A stretch of 64,000 bases of DNA from Annona cherimola. Lineage: Eukaryota; Streptophyta; Magnoliopsida; Magnoliales; Annonaceae. The notes under the pieces were generated by a model that worked only from the letters and a program-made list of their open reading frames with translations, was not told the origin of the DNA and did not search any database. The translations under genes were made by a program, and so were the position numbers. The stretch covers positions 18,643,335 through 18,707,334 of the forward strand of contig CM059977.1 in NCBI GenBank assembly GCA_030490835.1. The letters run 5' to 3'. Shown here in pieces: positions 12,201-29,620 of the stretch (position 1 is its first letter; the number at the start of each line of letters is the position of its first letter).

Positions 12201-14367
12201 ATGATGGTAAGAAGAAGAAATCCCACCTGTTCCTTCAAGCTGAGAAAAATAACATTCTTGTAAATAGCTGGTTTGAATATTTCATAACACTAACATGGAT
12301 TGGTGGATAGGCACTTGTGAATTGTGATTCTTTGACATTCTGATTAATTGAGTCAATGTTTAACAACATATACAATATGGAGCCCTGCGCTAAAGAACAA
12401 GTAATCGGATTGTGGGACCCTGACACTGATATACACTTTTTTCCAAAACTTGTCCCAGATCCTGGACTTTTGTTGAAGATATTCCATGGTTCATTGAGTT
12501 TTTCACATATTCATTTCTTAAGGCAAAGTAGATGCCTAGATGGTATGGCCTAATTTTCATTAGACACAATAAAATATAATAGATTCCGAATGACGGCATT
12601 GCTTTTTGAACCACGAAGAATCTCATCACCATAATATTCTGTTTCCCACTTAAATAAGTTAGCTATCCTATTGCTGCATTCCTGTTTAAATTTTTACCAT
12701 CTAGAGTCCTCAACGTAGATATGATTAAGAACTCCATACCTTGCGATTCTTCAACTTCAGACCCATATCCATGGACTTCTCCTGAAGACTTTTTATCTCT
12801 GAACTTATGGAACCAATTTCAGCCTAGCAAAAATATTTCTGTAATTACTAATGACTTTTTTTAATGAAAAGAAGTCCAATCATACTAGGAAAATAGGTAA
12901 CAAAAACAGATCACAACCAACTCAAATTTGGATGCAAGGAACATTTATAACGAAGATAATGAAATAAAACTCTCCAGTGATCTCATTAGAGAGGTCAAAG
13001 GAATATTTTCAATCACAATCATCAACCAACATGTTCTTATTCAGGAAAATAGACTGGAGGGTAAATATCACAACTTGGAACCCACATTAAAGATAAATAC
13101 ATGTAAAGCAACAACACCATAAATAACCAGATAAAATGTTTCTAGAAATGATAAATTTTCTTCCAAATAAGTCAGTTCATCATTTAATAACAGAGAAACA
13201 ATGAGGAGGAATCGACAGAATGGAAGGAAACAGCACCTCGCTCAGGAAAAAAACTTTTGTTATAAATGATCTGCGCATGAATGAAGTTTCCGATCCTTGG
13301 AGATGAATGTTTTGATTTGATAAGTTTGTATAAAAACAGATGGAGACTTTTTCTTTTTTTTTTGGGAACATATGCCACAGAACATCAGATCGGTACTATG
13401 TTTCAAGGGAATGGATTAACCCTGCTTTATTTTCCTCAGGAATTTATCCTAAAATTTTCCCTAGAAGTGTGGTTTGGCATATGATGAAAGTATTTGCACA
13501 CAATGCCTTAGCAAGCATTTTGAGCATGTCCAGGGTTCACTACAGCAAATAGAATTCAAGTGGTGGATCAGTGGAAGAAAAGAAGTTTTGAGTGTATATT
13601 AAGATACCTGGAATCCACTGAGAAGAGTTTCCATCTGTGATAGGATGCTATCACAATCACGAATTTGATCATGTAGAGAGACTAGGTTGTCACTCTCTTT
13701 TATATAATCCTGCATTATCAGAAAATGGGTGATGTCAACAATATCATTGGAAGAAGTTGGAATGAACAACTAAAATGGTTACATGTGGTTCTTTTCATCT
13801 TAAACACTATTTATAAGCAAGACAAGAGTCATGATTTTTTACCTTTACAGACAGTAAGACTGTAAGAGGCATGATTATGGAAGGAAATATGTAGACAGAT
13901 GAAGTCTATTATTTAGCAGATATTTTGGCGTTCAAACGAAAATTAGATGCACAATTTAGCAGGCAAAGTCCAATAAAATTTGGCTGACAATCTAATTCCA
14001 TACTTGGAAATATTTTCGGCGAGTATTATTTTTTTGGTTCTTTTCTGATAATCAGGCTGACAAGAGAGAATTCTCAAAATACAAATCCATGATGCGGAAA
14101 TGAAAAACAGGCAGCAATTTGCGCACCACGAGCATAAAAGAAATGTTTGGAATCAAATTCACACTTGTTTGAAGAATTTTGAATTTCTATCACAACAACA
14201 AAGTGTCCGAGAGAGAGAGGGATTTAACTTCACCAACCAGAACTGAATCCAGTTCATCATACATTCATACACATGCATGCAAGCCACATAGAGTGAGAGA
14301 GAAATCTGAAACTTAACTTCATCAACCAGAATTTAATCCACATCATCATTCCATGCATGCATGTGTG

Positions 14368-14438
<71 letters not shown>

Positions 14439-17212
14439 ACAGGGGTTTGTGGAAACTTAAATTTTCACCAACCTGAATTGAATCCAGTTCAACTTGCCGC
14501 ACATTGTTTTCAACGCCTTTTGTATGTTCACGTAATTTTGTCCCTTTTGCTAATATATTTGCCACCACCTATAAGACAATTAAAAATAGCTGAATCTTTT
14601 GAACTTGTATGAGGTGAAACGAAACAAAAGAGGAATTTTTGGCAAACACAGGATGGTGTCTGCAGAAATCCTAATAAATGTATCAAGGGAAACAACTTTA
14701 CAGTACTTATGTGGTATACTTGGAATGGAAAAAGGGATAAAAGTGAAACTATTATCTTTATTAGAATAAAACTTAATCATGAAATGACAAAACACAACCA
14801 ACATTATAAACTACAGGATTGTCACCTGATGCAGGTTCTGAGATGGGCCAGAGGATGACACAGGATCTATGCTTGTATTTTAATTGTTCCACATGGAAAA
14901 GAGAGTTAGAAGCTTTATTTTATTTGCTTTTAGTGTGTTAGTTTGTCCCATATCAGAAAAGTAGTGAAACGTTTTTCTTATACTTAATTATAAATAAACC
15001 TTGTCACAGGTGTGTAAGACACGAAATTTTGGAATACAAGTTTTATTTTGACTAAGTTATGCTTATACCCTTTTTGTGAGGTTAAAGATATCCTTGGCCT
15101 AGCCAACAAAGGTTGTCTTTTGGCTATTTTGCCTTTGTGGGGTTTTCAACCTTACTAAGATTGGTGCTTATTTTCCCATAGCTCACCAAGATTGGTCTCT
15201 GCAACGACCTGACGTCAAAGGATTTCACCAATCCACCAAGGATTAACCTCCATAGCCAATTTTATCATCATCATCGTCATCATAAGCCAATTTTATGAAC
15301 AAGAAAAATAATATCAACATCTGAAATCAGTACACCCCTCCCTGTGACGAGTACACACACTCCTTGTCCTTCTTGGACGGTAACAGCATCCAATATCAAA
15401 CCAATACACAGATGAGGTGCACTAATGAAACTCATTTATTATAACCTGAAAGAGGCATGCCCCATATCTCGCAAGAGATATACCTTATCTTAACATATTT
15501 CACCATAGTTTAATTCCCAGTTATATATATCTTGTCACTTACAAGTATTAAATAACTGAAATCAACTACAAAATTACCTCTCTCATAAATACACAATAAC
15601 ATTTGGCAATCTCACTAATATCAATTCCCTAGCATTTTAAGTCATAAACAAATAACATCATATTGATAAATGTCAATCAAGCATTTAATTGGACTTAAGA
15701 AGAAGAAGGGAAATATTCAAAAAAATTTGAAATCGGATATACTCACTTCATCACTCCTGCATTCTTCCAGTTCCTGTTGTAAACCCTCAAGTGACACCTC
15801 ATCACTGCATACAATCACGTGTCAAAGGAATTTCCAGGCAAGACTAAGCAAAACATTGTTTTATGGAAATCAACCTGGAATATCGAACAAAAATTAAATG
15901 AAGGATTGCAAAAGCAATTGGCACAACCATGTACCAATTTAAACCTACACAACAAATCCAAGTTTTGGAATAAAATTTTGTTCAAACAATCAGAAAGGAA
16001 CTCTAATTTTAAGAAAAGAAACAACCTTTATGATGATCTGAGGGTATTGTTTGAGCAATATTTTTTGGCCAGTTGAGAGACAATGCAGTGCCAATCCGCA
16101 AGCATGAAATTAGAAAAAAGAATACCCAGTGAATACAAATATGGAGAAGGTGATCACCTGCTACCGTCATCATCAAAAGCCAAGTCCCCAACGAATGACC
16201 CTAAATCAAATCCATTCTTTTGGATGTCTTGTTTTTCCACAATGAGATCTCCCTACAAGCAAATTTCAAAACTTTAGAGCACACAACTTGATAGTGGTCA
16301 GACTAATAAAGATAAGGCAATGAATAAGATAACAGAGAGTAATAACCAGTCAAATGCGAAGTCCAATTGCAGTGTGAAAGTATCCTTCAGAAACTAGCAT
16401 GCCTCATGGTAAAAAATTCATACCAGATGGATGTAGCTCCATAGGAACCAGATCAGAAACAATGCTTTCTCATACAGGTCCTCTCCAGTTATTTTTGGCT
16501 TCACCATCTTTTTCTATTCATTCCTTGATGAAATCCATGATAACGCTTAGAAACCTATCACTACCTGGATCCTATCTCTTTTTTGGGATCAGATACGAGT
16601 TTCGAGAAAGATTACAGGGTCAGCTTGTGGTGTAGCATCATGACTTTTGAAGGCGAGTTGGTTTCAAGGTAGTTCCAGCTGACAGTTCTAAAAGGGTGAG
16701 GAGAAAGAACAAATGGTCGTGAGTGTAGGCAGTAAGAAGAGACTCGAAAAGTTGTAGCTTCATGAAGCATATAGTGCAGATAATCACCATTGGGGAAATA
16801 GGATTCGTGTGGCGGACTCAAGTTTTGGTATGAGGCCTTTATGAAGACGACAATAATGATAGCTCGATTCACGAAAAATAACGTGTGTTAGCATCCTTCC
16901 ATTGTGATAATGAAGGCACTATTGCATTATAAAATTACCTGTAGGCACATTATACCAATGTGGCAAGTTGTAAAGGAATTGACCATCTATCAAATGGAGG
17001 GTCCATGAATACGAAATGGGTTCAAAAAAATAAAGCTTCTCCAAGGGATAACCAAGTGGAAGGCCTAGTTCATACAAGGCATGACAAACAGTCCAGTTCT
17101 CACACATGCACCAAAAAAAACACAAATTTATCTACTCTCATGCAGACTAATCAAGCAGTTAATTTAGTCAGATTAATGGAATCTAGATAAAGCTTACCGC
17201 TTTGTTTGACAT
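3227..17212 (-). CDS. VPS52: VPS52, subunit of the GARP/EARP tethering complexes (20 coding exons)
   Basis: Vps52 joins Vps53 with Vps54 or Vps50, plus Vps51, in complexes that tether endosome-derived vesicles at the trans-Golgi or recycling endosomes. In Arabidopsis the gene is POK, needed for pollen tube growth. Exons: 17212-17198, 16252-16158, 15804-15747, 14568-14473, 13709-13608, 12823-12740, 11659-11579, 10181-10038, 9713-9622, 9175-9094, 7676-7494, 7359-7244, 7146-7088, 6314-6214, 4674-4624, 4517-4338, 4173-4039, 3901-3827, 3686-3629, 3531-3227. All join in frame to 703 aa; the Arabidopsis protein is about 707 aa. Recognisable Vps52 blocks include VRAAYIDTMNK, ANDLIGVEARSSGLFSRGRE, WPRFKMVFDMHLSSLRNAN, VHPHYVMRRYAEFTAS and the end SSIMYEIRKYSRTF. 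An N-terminal acidic stretch precedes a helical, coiled-coil-prone region at about residues 60-160. No signal peptide or membrane segment is present. The donor after 7494 (GTCTCT) is weak. The first five residues (MSNKA) are the least certain part. Confidence 0.95.
4697..4969. mobile_element. Tourist/PIF-Harbinger-like MITE, copy A (VPS52 intron)
   Basis: About 275 bp with ends of the GGGTGTGTTTGG type (left GGTGCGTTCGG; right, reversed, GGGCATGTTTG) and TTA on each side. It closely resembles the copy at 26796-27070, with shared internal words such as GTTGTGTAGAAATGATTRAAAA. It lies in the 1.5 kb intron between VPS52 exons 4674-4624 and 6314-6214. No coding capacity. Confidence 0.6.
8006..8569 (+). 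mobile_element. TRIM-like miniature LTR retroelement in a VPS52 intron
   Basis: Two diverged direct repeats, 8006-8242 and 8356-8569, both start TGTAATAG and end in ..TTACA. They share blocks such as ACGC(A)TTTTAAAAC, AGCGGACAATATCA and a TGTTTTTCTGGGT/CGTTTTTCCGGGT stretch. Two bases after the first repeat is TGATATCAAAG, close to the TGGTATCAGAGC primer-binding site complementary to initiator tRNA-Met. The internal part is only 113 bp with no reading frame. Terminal repeats, primer site and tiny interior are TRIM features. No matching target duplication or clear polypurine tract was found, so the element is old or rearranged. Confidence 0.5.
14222..14500. repeat. Tandemly copied exon-end block with (TG)n(AG)n microsatellite in VPS52
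   Basis: The end of VPS52 exon 14568-14473 plus its donor (plus-strand word CACCAACCTGAATTGAATCC) recurs in diverged form at about 14315-14345 and 14229-14258. Each copy is preceded by a GA-rich run and two are followed by CATCAT..CATGCATG words. Between copies lies a TG run changing to an AG run at about 14371-14432. This looks like local tandem duplication spreading from the exon boundary into the intron. Confidence 0.6.
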
Positions 17213-18085
17213 AGTAGCAATCTCAAAGGTTTTTCAGCAAAGGCACATTTAACAGACCTGGATAAAGCAAAATAGTCAGGTTGAAGTTAATGAATGATAG
17301 ACGGATATAGAAAGATCAAGCGGGAGTAAACATATAATCTTGGCCATCACGTAGAATCCATGGTTTATTTGCAATAACTCCAAAAATATAGACTGAAATG
17401 ACCAAAAGATGTGGGATCGTAAGTTTTGTAATTCATAATTTAGCTCGCAGGTTGACTTGGAAATAACTGAATCATCATTGGGTAGTCAATCCTTCATTGT
17501 GAAAATAGCAATGCCGGCAAAACCCTCATTTTCAATCATCATCAGTGTACATTTCAATCTACTAACTCAAACCTATTCTAAGAAGGGCCACGGAATGAAA
17601 ACATTTCTAGCTCACAATAATCCAATTCTAGCACAATCGATGAGAAAAACGCGGAAGGTAAGTAAAATGAATTCTGGGCACATGTTTCTGAAATTCCCAG
17701 CAGTCACGCAGTTAAATCTCCATCGAACTGCATTTCAGATTCCGTTTGTCGTCGCAACAGAGCGCCGTGACTCAATTCGGAGCTCGAAATCACAGGTATT
17801 AGCTTCATCGAAGGCAGTTTTAAGAAGCAAAATTTACCTCCATAGTATCAATTGGCCATAAACAGTGAACAGATCACAAATGAGGAAGGAAAAGAAATGC
17901 AATCATCGAAACAGGAGATGGGATGGCCTGGCCGTTCTTTCAAACATGATCGGATTGGATAAGAGATTACGAGTTTCCGGGAAAGAACGTGACCGGTGGA
18001 TAGGATGGGAGAGGAGAAATGGAAGAAATGAGCGAGAGAAAATCACCAGTATGGCGGAAGATGCTGTTTGGATCAGAATCTGCAT
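17213..18085 (-). promoter_or_regulatory. VPS52: VPS52 5' leader with an intron, and core promoter side
   Basis: Upstream of the proposed ATG (17210-17212) a good acceptor (TTATCCAG) puts a leader exon at 17213-17257. A donor GAG|GTAAATT at 17837-17838 suggests an upstream leader exon from about 18085 to 17838 that is rich in CT runs on the sense strand, as plant leaders often are. The joined leader carries short upstream ATGs, including one ending at the exon edge that stops after four codons. The transcription start is not visible in sequence; the 18085 limit is an estimate. Confidence 0.4.
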
Positions 18086-18265
18086 CTATGCGCGGGCAGA
18101 AAGCCAAAAAACGTGGACGGAGGAGGAGAAATCGGTTTGTTTCGGAATCTGCTTCGATAAGCTGCTGAGACCGACCCTACGGGAAGTGCATTACAAAACA
18201 CTGCGGCGAGAACGGACTCGAAGAATCCGAGAGCCTGCGGCGCCTGCTGGCGTACCACCAACGAG

Positions 18266-19480
18266 GAAGCGACTTACGAGTTACGACAGACCAAGCGCAT
18301 AAACACGTGATGTGCAGGTGAAATCAGATCCGGATGGTAATGTGGAAAAGAGTTGATTTTCCCCCTATATTTTTCTAATTGTGATTTTTTTTTTATCAAT
18401 GCTATTTTTTCAAAAAAAATATTTTGTTCTCTATTTGATTTTTTTCCTATGCTTTTTACGTGTGTTTTTATTTTTTTTGAAGCGACTTACGAGTTACGAC
18501 AGTCCGAGCGCAGAAACACGTGATGCGCAGGTGAAATCAGATCCGGATGGTAATGTGGAAAAGAGTTGATTTTCCCCCTATTTTTTTCTAAGTGTGAATT
18601 TTTTTTTTTTACCAATGCTAATTTTTCAAAAAAAAATATTTTGTTCTCTATTTGATTTTTTTCCTACGTTTTTTACGTGTGTTTTTATTTTTTGAAGCGA
18701 CTTATGAGTTACGACAGTCGGAGCGCATAAACACGTGATGCCCAGGTGAAATTAGGGAGGTTAATGGTCATGGTCAACCCGTTAACCCGCTCGTTCAACC
18801 CGTTAATAAATGAGTTTGGGTTGAAATTTTTGAATAAATGGGTTATGATCCGCCAACCCGTTCAACCATTTAATTAAATAAACGGATTAGGGTTGAGACT
18901 TCGCAACCCGTCCAACCCGTTTATTTAACTCGTTCAACCCGTATAACTCATTTAATATAATATATTATAATATATATGTAATATTTATAACAGGAATTGA
19001 CATTAAAGAGATGCCTTGAGATTGGAGCTGATGTTTTTAAGCCAAAATAAATTAAATTCAGATATGTTAGCTTCGAATTATTTAATTTATTTAAATTTAC
19101 AGACTTTATTAAAGATTTTTAGTATGAAAATTAGTAACAAACACAACCCGTTAACAACTCGTTAACCTGTTTATTAAATGGGTTGTAAATGGGTTAGGGT
19201 TGAAGTTTTTTAAATGGGTTAATAAACGGATTATGGTTGAGATATATTAAATGGGTTAGGTTTAGGATTATACTCCAACCCGTTCAACCCGATCCGTTAA
19301 CACCCCTAGGTGAAATCAAATCCGGATGGGGAAAAGAGTTGATTTTCGCCCTATATTTTTCTAAGTGTGATTTTTTTTTTCCACCAATGCCATTTTTTCA
19401 AAAATAATATTTTGTTCTCTATTTGATTTTTTTCCTATGTTTTTTACGTGTGTTTTTATTTTTTATTTTACCAATGCTAT
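18266..19480. repeat. Three tandem ~214-bp repeats upstream of VPS52, third copy split
   Basis: The unit starts GAAGCGACTTACGAGTTACG at 18266, 18479 and 18694 (spacing 213 and 215). Each unit holds AACACGTGATG, then AGGTGAAATCAGATCCGG, then a T-rich part ending TTTTTACGTGTGTTTTTATT. The third unit is interrupted at 18753-19308 and resumes after it. CACGTG, a G-box core, occurs once per unit (near 18304, 18516 and 18730). The block lies about 200 bp behind the VPS52 leader. Confidence 0.8.
18753..19308. mobile_element. Non-autonomous hAT-type element, 556 bp, inside a tandem repeat
   Basis: The ends are TAGGGAGGTTAATGG and, on the other strand, TAGGGGTGTTAACGG. GGTGAAAT is duplicated at 18745-18752 and 19309-19316. 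The neighbouring tandem copies show the empty site with a single GGTGAAAT, so insertion is directly demonstrated. Short subterminal words (AACCCGTT and its complement) recur many times at both ends, as in hAT elements. No reading frame for a transposase. Confidence 0.8.
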
Positions 19481-19974
19481 TGTTTTCAAAAGAATTAATT
19501 GTTTTCTTTATTTAATTTATTTTTAATCATCATCTCTCATCAGATTACAATGTTTCTTTTTCTTCGGATTTACGAACAGATCCTAATTAAATGGTTTAAT
19601 TTTTTCTTCTTGCAATTCACATATAATTATAGTTTGTAGCTTTACAGGTATAATTTCCTTTTAGCTTATAAATCGCAAATTTATAGTTTATAGACCTATA
19701 ATTCTCAAAAAATTGTAATTATACTGATTCCATTAGTAATCATTATGAATGGAAATTCGTTAAACCATCATGATATTAATCGAAGGGTTCAGTATTCGGT
19801 ACATTGAATTTTTTTTTTTAATAAAAGGACGGGTTTATTTACAAATATCTAAAAGACGTGGTATAAATATAATTTGTAATTATAGGTTAAACGTTGAACT
19901 GAATCTGACAGTATGTTTATGCCGTTTATTCTTTGGTACAAAGCATTAATTATATTAAAGAAATAGCAAAACGA

Positions 19975-20335
19975 AGTAAATGATTCACTTAGCTCACCTT
20001 AAAAAATTAATTTTAACTTTTTTTTTATTTTTTCTTTGCACACTTGTTTCTCTACGCGTATTTAATATATAAATTAAGTTTTACTATTTTTGAATATGCA
20101 TATATTTTTTTTGAAAATTTTAAACATAAGGTTATTTTAGCCATTTTAAAAATCTTAAAAATATATATACATATATTTAAAAATGATAAAACTTAATTAT
20201 ATGTTAAATACATCTGTATTATAATATTAATAAATTTATGGAGAAAAAATAAAAATATATATTTTTTAAATAAATTTTTAATGTGTGATGAGTAAATCAT
20301 TTACTTAGTCTAAGCTAACAAGATCATTTTTCATT
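19975..20335. mobile_element. AT-rich fold-back MITE, copy 2
   Basis: Inverted ends (left AAATGATTCACTTAGC; right, reversed, AATGATCTTGTTAGC with a following AGTAAATGATTTACT) enclose an AT-rich centre. The order of internal words matches 1755-2072 and 41285-41635. No coding potential. The exact left edge is uncertain. Confidence 0.5.
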
Positions 20336-21084
20336 ATATTAGTACTTAACCAACATTTATTCTCTAGGATAGAAGCATTAATAAGGCGGGATCTTCGCCA
20401 GGACGCTTTGCCCATTGGGAATTTTGCATTTTAGCTCCTGCAGAGGTGACGTTTTTCTAAAAAATGAAAATGAGAAAGTAATATCGCGCAGCAGTCTGAG
20501 CAAAAAACAAATCTCCAAAAATCCAAGCTGGCGAACTCACGCCTGTTTCTATCATTTTGACCCTAGCTGGCCGGCTCACGCCTTGATGTCTCATGATGTT
20601 AACAATCAGAATTATACCGCAGTGGTAGGTTCGGATATCAGTTTTGCAGATTTAAACAACTGGAATACCACTTAATCAGTGGAGTGAAATGCACAGCAGA
20701 TGAAATTTCACCAAAAGAAAATTTACAAAATGCAAAGAAAAATTTCATTCCGAGAGAAGCTCGAAAATGGTTGCTTTGATGATCAAGATAATATCAACTT
20801 CCACTATCATTATAAATACAAGCAGATGTTTCTACAAGCCATTAAACTACGATAGAAAAGGAATGTAGGTTACGCAGCATGTTCTCTTCCACAGGTTCCC
20901 GCCTAAGGTATTCTTTTGAGGAGCAAGGTAGAGAAGTAGATTGAAGTTTTCCAACCGCAGAATCAAAGTTATCTTTTCAATGAGCAAAGGATTCTCTAGC
21001 CGTGATCGAATTCGCTTCAGTCTAATGGTCTCAGTTTTGTTTCACCCAATTAACAGAAATGGACACAATCTGTTATCCAAGCAC

Positions 21085-21555
21085 TTAACTAGTTGCCAAC
21101 TTGGTTGAGGGGTGGTGCACGGATGTTGAAGATGAATGACGGGATAAAAGGCATCTACCATCCTTTCGAATGCTCTCTCCATCATCGTCATTTTCTGGTC
21201 GACCTTGATCCACCGATCGATCGATCAACTTTGAAGCTAGGGGGTCGGTCGAGGTATGGATGGTTATACACAAGATTTTGAAACCCTAAAAAAGAGGGAG
21301 AGGAGAAAAATAGTGCAACAGAAAACGAATGATGACAAAGACGATAATCCCTAGAGAAGATGGAAACGGGCAAGGGACGAGCAAACTCACCACTTTAGCC
21401 CTCGATCGTTGATCCGGGATCGTCAACGGGAGCAGGAAACGGGTTAAGGAGAGATCGTGGAATGGGAGAGAAGGCAGGAGGAAGGACAGGCTCAAGAAAG
21501 AGAGAGAAAGGGGTGACCAGCGGCGGGGGGGGGGACGAGGCATCTCTTCCTTCAA
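21085..21555 (-). CDS. Speculative two-exon reading frame, 121 aa, function unknown
   Basis: An ATG at 21555 opens a 55-codon frame (MKEEMPRPPPRRW...) ending exactly at a consensus donor, GTG|GTGAGTTT, at 21391. A following acceptor TTTTTTAG at 21286 leads in the same phase into a 66-codon frame ending in TAA at 21085. The first part is Pro/Arg/Leu rich. The second is polar, with many D, S and H residues. The flank above is GC-rich and the one below looks like a 3' UTR, so a transcript on this strand is plausible. I recognise no domain, and a non-coding RNA or no gene at all remains possible. Confidence 0.25.
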
Positions 21556-21730
21556 CTGTGACGTCCTTTTTTTTGAAAGTCATATCATGCGACTGGACTG
21601 CCAGGTATATTTTCCACCAAAAGCTCATCCAATGCTCAGTATTTAACCCACCTGATCTAACAGCTGTGGCGGCAGAGGGCTAAGCGCCCTGGCGCATAAG
21701 ATCATACGTCGGCATTAATTATATTATTAT

Positions 21731-22190
21731 TTAGCCAACCAATCTAGTTAGGTTAAGAGCCTATTGGATGAGAAGTTATTATTGCATATTAGAACTTCAA
21801 ACACCATTGAAAATGTAATAAGTCGCATGGATAAGAGCATTTTTTATTTTCAAAATTCAAAAAAGGATAAAAGTACTAATACAAGAAATTTATATTTGAG
21901 CTTAAGTATGAATGTCAAAAAGTCAAAAAATTAAAAAACAAATAGAAGCATTGATTATATTTAACCAACCAATCTAATTAGATCAAGTGCCTATTGGATG
22001 AAAAGTTGCAATTGGGCATTTGAATTTGAGACACTATACTGGAAATGGGAAAAAGTTGCATTGTAATTTTTTATTTGCAAAATTCAGAAAAAAAAATATA
22101 AAATTGCTTATATAAGAAATTTATACTTAGCTCAAATATGAACGTCAAGGAGTCAAAAAAAATATATAAAATAAATAAGATCATTTCTCA
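21731..22190. repeat. Two-copy tandem duplication, period about 230 bp
   Basis: TTAGCCAACCAATCTAGTTAG at 21731 is followed by AAGAGCCTATTGGATGAGAAG, and the same order recurs from 21961 with TTAACCAACCAATCTAATTAG. Later blocks (ACAAGAAATTTATATTTGAG, ATGAATGTCAAAAAGTCAAA) also recur at the same offset. The flanking 22200-23300 stretch is AT-rich spacer in which I saw no gene; its right end probably includes the RPT2 3' UTR. Confidence 0.65.
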
Positions 22191-23581
22191 AGATCGCCGC
22201 AAAATGAACATTTTAATCATTTTAGCCAAGGCAACCAATCATTGTCTGACTTTTTTGTACGGCGAAAACCAATGAGATATCTTCTTAATAATTGATTTTT
22301 TTGTGGACGTATGAGATGGAGTGGAAAGTAAGAAATAGAATATTTTGAAAATTATATGATTGATAAAAATAATAGAAATATAGTTGAAATAATTAAGATT
22401 GTTAGAAGGAAAAATAATTTAAATATAAAGAAAAAAATGAGAAAAGTATGATTATTGATGAAGTAATCATCGACCATGAGAAACGTGCCCCCACACCATT
22501 GACACCGGACGCATAACTGTTCCCAAACATTCCCTAAAAATGCACCGAAAGAATTACTTACAAGTCCAAAAAACAAATACGCAGGGAGGAGTTTGAAAAG
22601 TACGCATACTTACAAGATTCAGAGTGCGAAGAACTCAAACGCTAGTATAAAGTATAAAAACAAGCACAAAACTAGAGGGGGGGAAAACTGAAACCACTTC
22701 CGACAACTGAAATTTTCCAACCATGTCCTTGCTAATCTCAGGGGCTGTTTGGTCCAGCGATAAAAATTGCAGGTCTATTGTGTTGCACAAGAAACCCTAA
22801 TTTAGGGCCGATTTAGCCTAACTTCCTTTAGGAAGCAAAAGACCAACACCCGGTCCATTAAGGAAATTTCTTTTTAGAAAAAAAAAAAAACATTTAGGAA
22901 AAAAATTAAGAAACCTAACATCCCAAAAGTCAGACATTTACGTAGAAAAAAACTAGCCGAACTCAAACAAGCTTCCATAACATGTCAAATATTGTTTCCA
23001 CAAATTTTAAAGAAAGGAAGCGTTTCTTCTTGTGTAAAACACGGGCCGAAGAAGCCCTTAGAGCTTATCCCCATGCGATTCTAATCGCTTTTATGGAAAA
23101 AGAAAAAATTTGTGAAGACCAGACGCACTCCGCTAAAAGCAGAGATGCCAATGCTTCTTGCATGCAAAATGCACATTCAAAAGAGGCCCTAAATAGTCTT
23201 AAACAAAAGACAAATCAAATGCCTCACTAATCTATGAATTCTTAAATAAAAGATGATCAAAATGCTTATTAGCTTGTCGCTAGAGAGCTAAAAAGATATC
23301 ATCAGGCAGTGCATTGGAGAGACAAATAAGAAGAAGGTGAAAGAAAGAATTATGTATAAGGCATGCGAAAAGTAACATGGAGAACAAAAGATCTATGCCA
23401 ATAATACCAACTATGAAAGAGCACTTTCGCTTGTCTTGTCTAACATCCTGATCACAGCGAATAACATATAATTGAACACAAAAACAAGTCTCAAATCTGT
23501 GTAGAAGTCCATCACCACCATCAAGAGTGGTGGTAACCCAGACATGTTTCCTTCAGGCATGGGTAAGGCCCACCAGCAGAG

Positions 23582-29426
<5,845 letters not shown>

Positions 29427-29620
29427 GATGTTATGGGAATGAGAGAGAGAGGGGAGAAGATTGAAGATGAGAGCTGCGGAGGAGGAGAGAGATTAGCAGC
29501 AGCAAGAAAAGTAAAATGAGGAGGCAAGAGGCAAAATATGTACTGTCGTGAATGGAAAGAAACCGACGAACAGCTACCTGCTTAGCCCATAAGATACAAG
29601 TAGGGCCTGCAAACCAAACC
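29427..29620 (-). promoter_or_regulatory. RPT2: RPT2 leader and proximal promoter
   Basis: The sense strand just before the ATG at 29426 is a CT-rich leader (CTCTCTCTCATTCCC, CTCCTCCTCCGC). A TGGGCT word, complement of AGCCCA at 29584-29589, lies about 160 bp before the ATG. TGGGC-type elements are known from plant proteasome subunit promoters, where NAC53/NAC78-class factors bind. AAACCCTAA-like telo-box words occur in intron 1 (near 28860 and 28893), as in many housekeeping genes. No clear TATA box was found. The function is inferred from motif identity only. Confidence 0.35.

Noticed and set aside
12161..12212. ATG/TGA-rich stretch that resembles a repeat array
   Set aside because: It is an imperfect trinucleotide microsatellite in a VPS52 intron, with no spacer structure as in CRISPR.
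16390..16960. Coding-looking stretch in the first long VPS52 intron
   Set aside because: Frames on both strands are short and broken, no protein family was recognised, and VPS52 exons account for the locus without it.
17457..18302. Two plus-strand frames of 134 and 145 codons opposite the VPS52 leader
   Set aside because: They are antisense to the VPS52 leader region and its intron, end in the tandem repeats, and show no recognisable domain.
22741..22975. Possible MITE starting GGGGCTGTTTGG
   Set aside because: The left end looks like a Tourist-type terminus, but the supposed right end (CGAACTCAAACAAGC) matches poorly and no duplication was found.
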